Shown here piece after piece: positions 50,257 through 61,548 of a DNA stretch of 64,000 bases (the first letter of the stretch is position 1; the number at the start of each line of letters is the position of its first letter). The notes under the pieces were generated by a model, which had not been told where the DNA came from, ran no database searches, and saw only the letters and a list, made by a program, of their open reading frames with translations. Source of the DNA: Dichotomocladium elegans (taxonomy: Eukaryota > Mucoromycota > Mucoromycetes > Mucorales > Lichtheimiaceae); contig JAIXMN010000001.1 in the NCBI GenBank assembly GCA_025716815.1, positions 2,232,001-2,296,000 of the forward strand, given 5' to 3'. Both the position numbers and the translations under genes were made by a program.

Positions 50257-53200
50257 ATGTGTGTATATGTGTTGCAGGTAGGTATAAGGGAGACGGAGAA
50301 AGAGAAAAGGAAGAGAAAGAGAAATATATAAAAACGACCGTTCCGCCGGATCTCCTTAAAAGAACGAGCCGTGCATGACTATCTCTTTCAGTCATGGCGT
50401 CACCGTCCATGCATAAACAAAAGGCTCTTTAGCATACACCGGGAATACTTCATTTCCGTTTCCCGGGTCTGAAGCCATCCGTACTTGACTAATCCACCCC
50501 TCCCCAAAAAAAAATAAATAAATAAATAAATTCCCTCCTTGTCAGTGACTACCACGTCGTCTACTAGCTATCATTTTTCGCGAAGAAGGTCTTTGTTACG
50601 GCATTGTCGGGTAGGACCGACCTTTTCTCTTCATCCGCTCCGTGGAAAGCGCACTCTAATTAAAGTAATAGACTGGGGCAATTCCCAACAAAGAAGCAAG
50701 CGTGCATTTTCCCTTGGATCTATCTCTTTCCCGGTACCGCGCAGCTTGCGCAGCTTCACAACAAGAACTCTAAAAACAGGACGCATACATATTCTCCATC
50801 ACACGATTCGTTGAATATGCACGTGCAGCGTTGCCTTGATGAAGGAAAAAGACATCTTCCTCATCGAGTCCCTCACCCGTTCAAATCAGTGTGAATGTTT
50901 CACAAGAAATTCATAACGCGAGAAATTGCTTTCTCGTCCACTGCAGCCCACTGCTTGCATACTACCAATGACAGAAAAAGAGGGCAATCGTGAAGATCTC
51001 CCCCAACGATATCCTCCCAGCACAAAATAATACGCCTTCTACGAACATTTAATACAATCTAATTGCATAAATACATCTATGCATCTCCATCAATACCATG
51101 ACAAAATGCTAGGACAACCGTCTGTCTGTTGCAACGCATTCGTACATGCAGCTCTAATTTTAATAACAATAAAAAAAAAAGTTCTATAATCTTCGCGTCT
51201 GTCCTCGTATGACACGTTTATTCATGACATACTCGTGGGTTCGACGAATTTTTTTATATATAGCTTTCCATGGTTTGCAGTGGGATGATTGTTCTACCCT
51301 CATTCGATTGTACTACTACAACCATACATCATTCATTCATCGGAAATCATGGTATCCGTTATATGAAACAAAAGCCGGTGTCGAGAACCAGGGGCATTAA
51401 AGCGTCCATCTGCTTACGGAAAAAGTTTTTTTTTAATAAAGTATAACAGTCAAAAGCTGTATGGTTCATGCTGCATCCAATAAAAATTCATTTACATCAC
51501 CTGTTGTATTGTTCTAGTCCATCCGCTTGCCTGGTTTCTCACCCCTTTTGGATATCTTACTATGTATAATTGTCGACGCAAATAGCATAGAACGAATGGA
51601 GGGTCCCACAAGGACATCGTTATATATGATCTTAGAAAAGCGTTGGCCTGTGAATCAGTATGACCATGTGCGTTTTGTGATACCGATGTGTTGATTCAAG
51701 ACAGCGTAGCGGGACAAAGTTAATGTTAAAAATGTTTGCAAACATGAGAGCACGAACGTGTGTAAATACGCCTAACACTCGCGAAATACGCCCTTCTGAG
51801 CGTTATTATCATATAGCAACACATAAACAAGGTGTATCCGTGCAGTAGCTGGCAAAAATTGACAGTTATCTGTATCACAGATTTGCCAAGAGATGGATAT
51901 TTGTCTTGGGCCATTGATGAAGCTAATCCTTACTGTAGGAAATGCACATGTGCTATACATGCTTGTGAGATCGAACTGTTGTTTTCTGTTCATTAAGATA
52001 AACGTGTGTGGCGTTCTCCTTTATGGTTTTTCAGAACGATCCGTAAAATGCATTGCTTTTTCGTTTCGCGTCTACGTACCAACAGGACGACTCTGTCTCT
52101 GTGCGACATTAAAAAAGCTATGTGCTTCGTTCTGCATTGTATGCTAATGAGACAAGGGAGCCAGCATACATTTAAGTCTTCGATTTCAGGTTTTACGGGA
52201 ATACTCTACGCAAGTTGGGAGGCTTTCACTGTGACGTGATTGTACCGTTTCACTTTTTCCATGGATAGCTTTTCTTGATGATCTCTCTTGACCCTTAAGC
52301 TTATGCTGCCAATGAAGAGAAGCATGATCTCACGTGACGGACCATGCACCAATCCGCGGAGAACGTGTCAACACATGGTGTCTGCTGTTTGTAGTAGTTC
52401 GGTACTGTGGTTAGTGCTCAGCTGCACGTCCATGCGCGTAGCAGGTATTGTTTGTTTCAAGTTAGCCCTTGAAAGTGTAACTGGATAATAGACCTTTTTC
52501 TGCGGAACGTTTTGCACGTTGAACGAATCCAGTAACTTAACCCGCCGACCATCGTGCAGGAAGGAGGGTCAAAACAAAATACGTGGCCCTTTTCACCAAA
52601 CCAGGTTATTGAGCGGAGATGGATATTTTGGTCTTAAGGCTGTGATCTTGGATTGTTATTGCTCTTGCAATCTATCTGCGATTTCGTTGACACGGTATAA
52701 CCATACACTCCACAAGGCCGCATACTGGTGTTCAGAAAAAGGGGGGCAGGGTTAGTACCTCAAAGCGATAGCCTTCGATGTGTTCGCGCTGGATGACAAA
52801 CAGTTCCGCGTGTGGCGCCGGATCAAAAAGAAGCGTGCGTGGGAAATCTATCTCGTACACTGATACTGTACCTCTGAAACGAAGGAGATGTGCGACGCTG
52901 CCAAGCGGCCGTCTCAGCGCTTTTGACGCATTCAGAGTGCTCAACTCAGTAGAAAATAAAGGCTCCTCTCTCCTGACCCATAATATAAACATCACCTCAG
53001 TCATTTCCGCGTCTTTCTAAGCATTACATAGGTCTTTATTACCACCCAAAAAGCGAGCGTATGATTGCTTGTTCCATCCATCCGTTTCCATCCCATGAAT
53101 GCATGGCACTAGACACACATGTATGTTCGACAGATTGTCTATGCAGTCAACTCCAGCGAGGTAACATCGGATCAACTCGCCTTTCGCAGCCCGCCAGGTG

Positions 53201-53460
53201 GTTAGCAGCCGTTGCAAGCTTAAAAGGTATGACCATGCGCCTTGAGAGTGACTGAGGACGGGATATAAAAATACCCGAAAAGTGTGTGAAATAATTTTAT
53301 CTGAGTGGGCGGGCGCTGCTCCGTTCGGCTTTTGGTTTAACCATTCCGAGGGGACCTAAGGGGTGCCGAACACAGAAAACCACCACTGAGAAGTGGAGGT
53401 TTTCGTTTCTCAGATACACACACACATACATACATATATATATATATTTCTTTGACATAA
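50257..53460. other. 3.2-kb gene-poor region
   Basis: No supported gene. It is A/T-rich in the middle (51000-52200) with short frames only. The best candidate is minus 53004-52732 (90 codons, with FDPAPHAELFVIQREHIEGY and an even residue composition). An apparent continuation at 52724 would need a 34-nt intron, shorter than any other here, so I leave it as hypothetical. TATA repeats (about 53430-53447) lie just before the transcription-factor start. Confidence 0.5.
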
Positions 53461-55824
53461 ATGGTCGAAAATGGGGATCAGCCTACCGCAAAAAGACAGC
53501 GTGTCAGCAAAGCATGGTAATCCAGAACTCAGTTTTAATCCCCCATTGGCTTCAATGTTTTCATTATTCGCTCACGTTCTTTTAGCGAACAATGTCGACG
53601 GAAAAAGGTGAAATGCGACGGTGTCTCGCCACAGTGCAACAATTGCCAAGGGCTTGGTTTACCCTGTCAATACAATGAGTCTCACAAAAAGGTGCGCGGA
53701 GCAAAAGATAAGAAAACCGTGTCGTGTGTCTTATGGATGCACTTATTTTAGCGTGGCCCGCCCAAAGGTTATATTGAAGCCATTGAGGGTCGTCTGCAGC
53801 GACTCGAGGCGCTGTTAAGCAGCGTTGTCCAAGAAGACGACCCACGTTCTCAGGCCATCATAAGCGAACTCAACGCGCCACTTCACACACCCTATGGCGA
53901 GCTTGTCCGACCTCGCCTTCTCGGTCGCTCGCAAACGGATGAGCAACAGCAAGATCAAGATCAACGATCACAGCGGCAGCAGCGGGGGCAACACCAGCAA
54001 CCTACTCCGTCCCAATCAAAATTCACTGCTACTGACCCGTCGCCTGCGGAGAACCCTGACACACTTGGCAGCCAATACACAGACCAGGACGGGCCCGTGC
54101 GTTACTATGGCAAAGCATCGGGCTATTACATGCTACGCGACAGCAAAAACTATCAAGAGGGCGTATTTCGCTTTAATTCGAGCGCTTATCGCCATAAAAA
54201 GATTCTGCCAACCACCATTATCAATCTCGACCCCTTTGAGTTGCCACCAAAAGACCTCGCCGATCATTTACTTGACCTGTACTTCAAACACTTTTATCCA
54301 CTCCTGCCTGTTATGCATAAAAAATCATTCCTCGAGACATACAACGATTCATCAACATCAGCTGAGCCGCCTCGTTTACTTCTCAATGCCATCTATGCCC
54401 TTTCATCGCGCATTTCGCCTGACCCTCGCGTCCGGGCCGACCCTGAGCAGCCCGACACTGCAGGAGACCTCTTTTTTGAGCGCGCACGAGTGCTCCTGGA
54501 TAATGAGTGGGAGGACTTCACCGTGATGACAGTGCAGTCGCTCATCTTGCTGAGCAGTCATCAGACAGGTGCGATGAACACAGTGCGTGGTTGGCTGTAT
54601 AGCGGCTTGGTATGTTTTACTACTGGTGCTATTATCCGAAACAGCCGGTCAGCTCATCTTTTGTTACTCTTATTGTAGGCTTTTCGGATGATGCAGAACC
54701 TAGGACTGAACCGTAATTGCGACAAATGGAATATGTGCGATATTGAAAAGGAGAACAGAAAACGATGCTTTTTCTGCTGTTTTGTGGTGGATCGGCTATC
54801 GAGCGCGATGTTTGGACGAACGCCGATTATTGATGAACGGGACTACGACACACCTTTTCCAACAGCTAGTGACGAAGACGACCCGACGATCATTGATAAT
54901 TTCCATCAACTAATCAAGCTATGTGGTACGTTGGGATCAGTGCTCCGGCAGTTGTACACAGTATATGGCCGGCACCAGCTCTCAGTCATGTCAACGCCAG
55001 ACCGCGTAATTTCAGTCCTTGACAAGGAGCTAAATGGGTGGATGGCCAAGCTTCCGTTATCTGTACTGTACCGTCCGCCCAACACCCGTGCTGGCGAACG
55101 TGCCCCAGCACCTGCGCTGGAGCGTTGTCAAATGCATATGCTCTTTTACACCACCTTGATTCTCTTGCATCGTCTCTTTATACCCGGGCGATGCCAGTCC
55201 GTCAGTGCCTCAGTTTTTCCCGCAAGTGCCATCTGTACTTACGCTGCAAACAAGATCCTTGATATTGCTGTATGCCTCATGGAAGAAGGCAGACTCCAGC
55301 ACATTAACTGCTACGCTCTCTACTTTATGTTTACCGCAGGAACCGTCTTTATCAATGATGCCCAATCCTCTGACAGCATTGCGGCCTTTGAGGCCAAAAT
55401 CAATATCAATCGGATTATGCGGGCCATGGAACAGGTGGAGACTACCTGGAAGACGTCCGCACGACATTCAAATATCCTTGGTGAGCTTGCCGGGCTACGA
55501 GATATCAACCTCGAGGATTGCACAACACAGCACCGCACAGAAACTGCGTCAGCCTCGTCATCATCGTCTACCCCAGCCATCCAGGTCCCCAACTCGCCTC
55601 AGCCCGCACATCAGCAGCACCATGTCAAGCACGGAAAGCGGATGCAACAGCCCGTGTTTGACTATGGCAATCCAGCAGGCGTCAATCCGTACGACTCCTC
55701 GTCTGAGTCACCGGAAAGGCCCTTTGACCCTATCAGCATGGCATTCTGGGAGATGCCGACGTCATTTGATGTTGACGAGTGGAATAGCTACCTGTCCAAT
55801 AACCAACCTCCTCCCCAACAGTAA
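53461..55824 (+). CDS. Zn2Cys6 fungal transcription factor
   Basis: Four exons: 53461-53516, 53586-53691, 53752-54609, 54679-55824; 721 residues. The binuclear zinc cluster reads CEQCRRKKVKC, DGVSPQ, CNNCQGLGLPC (C-x2-C-x6-C-x6-C-x2-C-x6-C), with the first cysteine codon split by intron 1. A linker RGPPKGYIEAIEGRLQRLEA gives a short dimerising coiled coil. The Gln-rich segment (about 120-150) may activate transcription. The fungal-specific regulatory domain follows (LLDLYFKHFYPLLPVMHKKS; MMQNLGLNRNCDKWNMCDIE; RKRCFFCCFVVDRLSSAMFG). It resembles the Xlnr/RgtA-type group common in Mucoromycota, but the target genes cannot be told. No metabolic neighbours suggest a local regulon. Confidence 0.95.
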
Positions 55825-56205
55825 CAACCCATTCCCGCCGCATTACCCCCTCGTCTATCTCTCCCGTTTGTGCTCAAAGCACTTATTATCATTACATGTT
55901 TATCCGTTAATTCCCAAAAGTAATGACCCATATGCAGTGACGGAATGTAACGTATAGTACTTACTTGGTTTGGTGCCCTCCTCTCCACTCCCGCCCCCTT
56001 TTTTTTTATAAACAGCTCATCCCTTATGCAGCGCTTCCCCTATTAAGTGCGTGCGTGCGTACGGTACTGGCCAGCTGGGTTATTTTTAGGGCTCGCACAC
56101 TATTTTGACCGAATCGCTTGACCGCACGCACGCACGCACGAAAAGGCCCTGAAATGCTGACTTAAAAGTTACTTTTTTTCCCTTTCTTTCTTTTCCGCAA
56201 CTCCC
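55825..56205. other. intergenic region
   Basis: About 380 bp with two short GTGC/CGCA-type tetranucleotide repeats (about 56048-56060 and 56123-56140) and a T-rich stretch before the Env7 start. No coding signal. Confidence 0.6.
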
Positions 56206-58060
56206 ATGTCACTATCATCAACTTTTCGAGATACATTGTACGGCCTAACCTCCTGTTGCTTTCCTAATCCCACAGTACAAATCAACAAACGGACGTTCAA
56301 AGTCATTCACCTTCTTGGAGAAGGGTAAAGCATACAAATGTAGTTCAATGGAAGTGGAGTGAATGCATAACCCGCACCCAGACGGAGAATGGGCGCTGGG
56401 GAAAGCACCACAACCGATAGAAGCAAAGTTATAACTCTTATTATACACTCACTTACACAAACTACCCAAATTCAATAACACTCTTTAACGCCTACGTACA
56501 CCGAATATCTACAAACAAAAGCGGCTTTGCCTATGTCTATCTTGTTTTAGATATTCCTTCCGGTCAACTGTATGCATTAAAGAAAATCCAATGTCCACCG
56601 GGCGATCAGGAAGCCGTCGGCGAAGCAATGCGTGAGGTGGACATGTACCGCATGTTCCAGCATGATTACATTATAAAATTGCTGGTCTGTTTTCTCTCCT
56701 TTGTACTCCTCACTTGCTCGCCCACCCGCCCGCAAGCGATCTTTCTCCTTATCTTCTTCTGTTTGCGGAATGGAGGCCAATTTATATCACTGCTGTTGAC
56801 AGAGTTTTTTTTTTTTCGTTGGACTCTCTTTAGAATACGAGCATCAACATGGAAAAGGATGGGACAAAGACGGTCTACATATTCCTACCTTATTACAAGG
56901 TATGTTGGCTGCCCGATCGTTTCGAGAAAGAAAAACCGAAAGGTTGCGCATCGCCGCTCCTTATCTCACTTTTCTGCCCCAAAAGCGAGGTAATCTTCAG
57001 GATAGCATCAATGCAAACAACCTGAACAAGACACATTTCCCGGAGCGTGATCTGCTTTTATTCTTTCGCAAGATTTGCTGTGCAGTCCGTGTCCTTCATC
57101 GTTATCGGTTACCCAAAGTCCCAATACGAAACACCGAAGACGAAAATCAGGTTGATATGTCTCGAGTGGAACCACCCATGATGCCTATGTCTACCACCTA
57201 TTACAATGCAAACGGTTACCGGTACCATGACCAGGAAGAAGAAGGCGCCCTTGTTCCCTATGGTAAATAACTCTGATGTTGGCTAGAAGCCCGGTGTATT
57301 TTAGCCAAATGCCCCAGAATGTGAACATGCCCTTCTTTATTAGCCCACCGTGATCTTAAGCCGAGCAATATTCTGATTGCCGATGATGGTCAGACTCCGA
57401 TCTTGACCGACTTTGGTTCGATTGCCCGCGCCCGTATCACAATCAAAACAAAAAGTGATGCTACACTTCAGCAGGTAAAGAAAAGAGAATCAATACGCCT
57501 GGTGGCTGAATGAAGAGCGATAGGACTTGGCAGCTGAACACACGACAATGGCATATCGCGCACCTGAACTCTATGATGTCCAACCCGGAATGGAGCTTGA
57601 TGAGAAGATCGATATCTGGGTATGGGAACCTTTGCTGTCTACTGCAACCACCAACCAATCCGCCGGAATTTTCATAGAGTCTAGGATGTCTGCTTTATGC
57701 AACGGCATATGGCAATAGTCCATACGAGGCTACTATGCAGCAAATGGGCGGATCATTGACGCTGGCCATCCTCAATAACGACTACAAATTTCCGACGGAG
57801 AACGATCCATACAGTGATGATCTGCGGCGTCTCATTCGGATGATGCTGGTGACAGATCCCAAGAAGCGTGCTGATATACAAATGGTACATTGGCACTCTG
57901 GCATTTTGGGAGAACGAGAGAGAAAGGTCTAATCCTCATCTTATCGTCGTAGGTTATTGATACGCTCGATCGGCTTTTGGATAACCCTCCTTCCTCCTCA
58001 GCAGCCACTACAACTCTTACTACCATTAATGCGATGACCAACAATCCTTCTTCTATTTAG
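56206..58060 (+). CDS. NAK-family Ser/Thr kinase (Env7/STK16 type)
   Basis: Eight exons: 56206-56324, 56522-56684, 56834-56899, 56986-57262, 57344-57474, 57524-57619, 57678-57884, 57953-58060; 388 residues. Yeast Env7 is a palmitoylated vacuole-membrane kinase that limits membrane fusion; STK16 is the animal form at the Golgi. The Cys pair in GLTSCCFPN fits palmitoylation. Kinase motifs: LLGEGGFAYVYLV, YALKKIQ, HRDLKPSNILI, LTDFGSIARA, MAYRAPELYDV, IDIWSLGCLLYATAYGNSPY. A polar insert of about 50 residues (RLPKVPIRNTEDENQVD to EEEGALVPY) sits between the helix E motif VLHRY and HRD, where STK16 has almost nothing. Confidence 0.93.
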
Positions 58061-58639
58061 AGCGCGTCATTTATCTCCTCTACAATTTTTTTGAGGGGGC
58101 CGGGTGACAATGCAACATATCATTTCGGGCAAGTCTGAGAGCTATAGAATTTTTAAAAGAGAAAAGAGGAAACACAGCAATTATTAGTTTGATATCAAAT
58201 GAGTACATGTATTTTCCAATGCTCAGGGCAGTGCCCAGCAACTGGTTTATTTGAGATGGTTTGTCCGGATGGGGTTTTTATTAACAAGACTGTCTCATTC
58301 ATATAAATGCATGGTTGCTTTTCCTGCGATCTTGTGTAAATGATAAAGAAGGCCGGAGACATACCTGTTTATCAACTGAAAATATCAGCCCATTTCTCAC
58401 TCTTTAACTTACCCCGAAGGTAGTTAGGTGTGTCATTGCGGTAACAATGGCACAAGAGGGAAGGAAGGGGAGGATCCGGAGCCGTTGAGTGTCGACGGCG
58501 GACCAACGACAACGCCAGAGGCAGAAGCAGATGAAGACAAAAGCACATCGACGAAGCCACGGTGGGAGACCTGTGAATGTGCAGCCAAACCACGGTCCCA
58601 TCCACAACCCATATCCTTTCCACTCGAGGCACTCGAGTT

Positions 58640-59839
58640 GGGTTAATATCGTTATCTACGGAGGATCCGGAGTATAAGAAGGTCACAGAATGGAACAAGG
58701 ACGATCTATTGCGTTTTGTTTTGTTCTTACAATTGACCAAAAACTGCGCAATCGGATTGAATTCAGGCGAGTAGAGTGAAAGATAAGCACATCGATATCG
58801 TCAGCCGTATGGACAGATGCCTTATCCATTTCCAAATAATGGCTCTTCGTATGTTCATACTTATCCGTCTCATTCATTGTAACCTTGAGAAAGTTGAGAT
58901 AATGTCCAGTTATAGTTCCTCTGCTCGCAACTTCAGCTTGACCTATCCTCTTTCTTGGTTGATGCCTGCGGGAGCCTTAAGCTATATTTAACAATGTCTG
59001 ATACTGAAATTACTCCTAAGATTGTGATTGTCTTTTGCTCTTGCCTCTGGTATTTTGACCACTGCAGGAATGCCTTTCTTGGATCATGCCATGTTACGTC
59101 TCATATTAATCCGGAATCCAGATGCATAAAAGAAAAGCGCAGTTTTTTCTAAAGTACGTTGTCGGTCCTGTCCCATCTGCGCACCCAGTCAAGGCGCTCT
59201 TGGATCTTCGCATCACTATTTCTGTCTACAGACTGACACCGAGCCGTTTTCAATGTCAAGCTACATTCGTTTTTCATGCATTGATGGAGCATCGATTAGA
59301 TACTTTGAGACCCTCAAATCTTTGGAGCAGTTGAGTCATCTGCTGCTCTAGGACAATGAATCGATTCTCATCAACGCATTTTAAAATAACACTCTTATGC
59401 TCTTGATTGAGAATATGCGAATGATTTCTCGCGTTAGGTTTCTTAAATATGCTGTCAGTGCCCCTTTTCGTAGTGCAATGCCCATCGCTGGGCTGAACGA
59501 ACACCAATACCTAGCTGTTTTACAGCAGCTGATCCACGCTAGGCCTTCAGAAACATTCCGTTTGAAACATCTGACCTTGTCCTGGCCCTTGTACGCTGTG
59601 TAACTGCGCTGATCCCCCGCTTCTTTCATCCGAATGTCTGTATCCTTTTGCTTGGAAATGTGTGTGATAGTGAGCTCAGAGTTATCTCTGCAAGATATGC
59701 TACGCAGAGATTCAGTGCGAGAACAAACGGATTGCAGAGATTTCATTTCTTCATTAATTACATAGTCCATAGGTTCAGAATAGGCTCCCTCATCAACGAC
59801 ATGGCCTTGGCCATCTTCGTAGAAAAATAGATTGCTCAT
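58640..59839 (-). mobile_element. decayed Tc1/mariner-superfamily transposase (pseudogene)
   Basis: On the minus strand, pieces in different frames line up in the order of a DDE transposase. An N-terminal region (from 59839) leads to a first HTH (frame-shifted, QLGIGVRSAQRW at about 59480-59535), then a second HTH (NQEHKSVILKCVDENRFIVL, about 59340-59425), SVDRNSDAKIQERLDWVRRW (about 59160-59235), INMRRNMA (about 59105), ITILGVISVSDIVKYSL (about 58975-59035), GHYLNFLKVTMNE, LEMDKASVHTADDID (about 58795-58845) and YSPEFNPI (about 58755-58775). At least four frame changes and several stops separate them, and the first catalytic Asp position reads Tyr-Ala-Ser. The element is dead. No convincing terminal inverted repeats were found by eye. 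Confidence 0.8.
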
Positions 59840-61548
59840 TTTAGAATGTAAAAATGTATGAAAGAGAAAGAGTCAAAAGGACCAATCTTTATAGAGATGG
59901 ATCTGCCAGGTGTTCCTTTTTGTGCGACATCTTTCCGTGGATGCGTAAAGATTTCTGGGCAAAACGCGATTTTATTTTTGTGATCCTGCGACTTCAGAAG
60001 TGGGCAGGATACGACTTTAGTTTTGGAAAATAGTGTATATTCAAAAATTATTGGATACATATCTAGATATCGCCTTCTTATCTCTGGCTGCTCGCAGTAA
60101 TGCGCATTCCAGACCTCTTCTGTCGTACTGTATTAAATACAGTATACAGGTTCAGTTTCGTAATGATATCACCCACGGAATGAAGTCCGCTAACTTAAAA
60201 TGAAAAAAGCAACCCCTTAACTACTATTTTGAGTCAAGCGACCGCTTCACATGACTGATCCCGCGCTTTTGGGATGCATGATCTTCGTGAGGATGCGAAA
60301 GCAATTATTAGAAAGCCGAATCGAGCTGCAAAATGAGCCCTCGACAGTAAGAGAGAGAAAAAAAAAAGAAATAAATCTGTACGACATGGAAATGATCAGC
60401 GCACGTACCAATTTTTTTAGGGTTGAATAACTCTTTGGTGGGAAACATTGGAAATGTTTACTGTTTACTCAACAGAAAAAAAAAAGATTGGCATCCGTGC
60501 GACAGTAAACACTTCAACAAGATTAATTGACAAAATCTTTTTGTTTCATCGTTCAAGATGCAGGCAATGCGCCGTAAAAACGTTAGTGTCTATGTTATGG
60601 CCAGAGGGCGTGTGCGCATAAAAAAGAAAAGATCCCTGCTGCGCATCACTTTCTGATTGCGCAACTTTTCGACAGATTGCCTTGCCACAGAAACTAAAAC
60701 AAAACTATGGAATATGCTGCTGCTGGATGTTTAAGAAGGAGAGTTCAAGAATCGATGCTTCTTGTTCAAATAGCCAGGTTCGGGGGGATCTGGTAAGCTG
60801 CATCTCTCTTTAGATGCACCTCTAACACCACGTGAGTACATGCTTCCATTTTCTACTGTCTGTTAGATAGGCTTAGGAAACGAGCACAGGAAGGAAAAAA
60901 AAAAGGTCTCATGAAATTGTTGGGCCCTCAGGCTCGAAAGACATACGGCTGTTATTATCAAGAAGGCACCGACGGCTCCCGGGGCACCAAAAGGAAAAAA
61001 GCTGGTGAGATCGCTCTAATGTGGTACAACTGAGGTTCACAACAGCTGTCCGCACCCCTACCCCGATCCCAGGCCACCCCCCAGTTGCCGAGCGAACAAA
61101 TGGGTACCGTCTTTGGGCTACTACACAACCTCTGGCATAGAACGCGGATTACAGACGTGGCAATACAAGGCATGAACTTAATGACAATGTTTATAATGGC
61201 CTTCACACGTCTGTACAAACAAGAAACGGCAACACGAGAAAGTTACCTTAAAAGTAAACGGGTGTTGGCTTTTATTTTGGGTAGCGGTGATGGGGGGAGA
61301 GAGCAATTGATCATGAGAAGAAAATATGCTCACACATACAGAGCGATCGAGAGAGAGAGAGAGAGAGAGAGAGAATACAGGGTCAGCAAAAGATGCTGTG
61401 GGTCTGTGATATTTCATAATTTAAGTTACAAGTCTGTAATATAAACGGCATGCTCGTGTGATCTTGAAAACGCCATCCATTATAAAATACGTTACAACCG
61501 CTGATATCCATCCTCTTTCTCTCTTTATTTTGCATTTCCTTCAATATA
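59840..61548. other. gene-poor region
   Basis: About 1.7 kb between the dead transposase and the Sel1-repeat gene. Short open frames only, no motif. The left part may be old transposon flank. Confidence 0.5.
61349..61375. repeat. (GA)n microsatellite
   Basis: About 13 GA units, some 175 bp upstream of the Sel1-repeat gene. Confidence 0.9.

Noticed and set aside
52724..53004. Two-exon small gene on the minus strand
   Set aside because: Joining the frames needs a 34-nt intron, shorter than any other seen here; no family similarity. Left as hypothetical within the gene-poor block.
58428..58677. Plus-strand open frames near the transposase (Gln/Arg-rich)
   Set aside because: Low-complexity translations without motif, next to a decayed element; not supported as genes.
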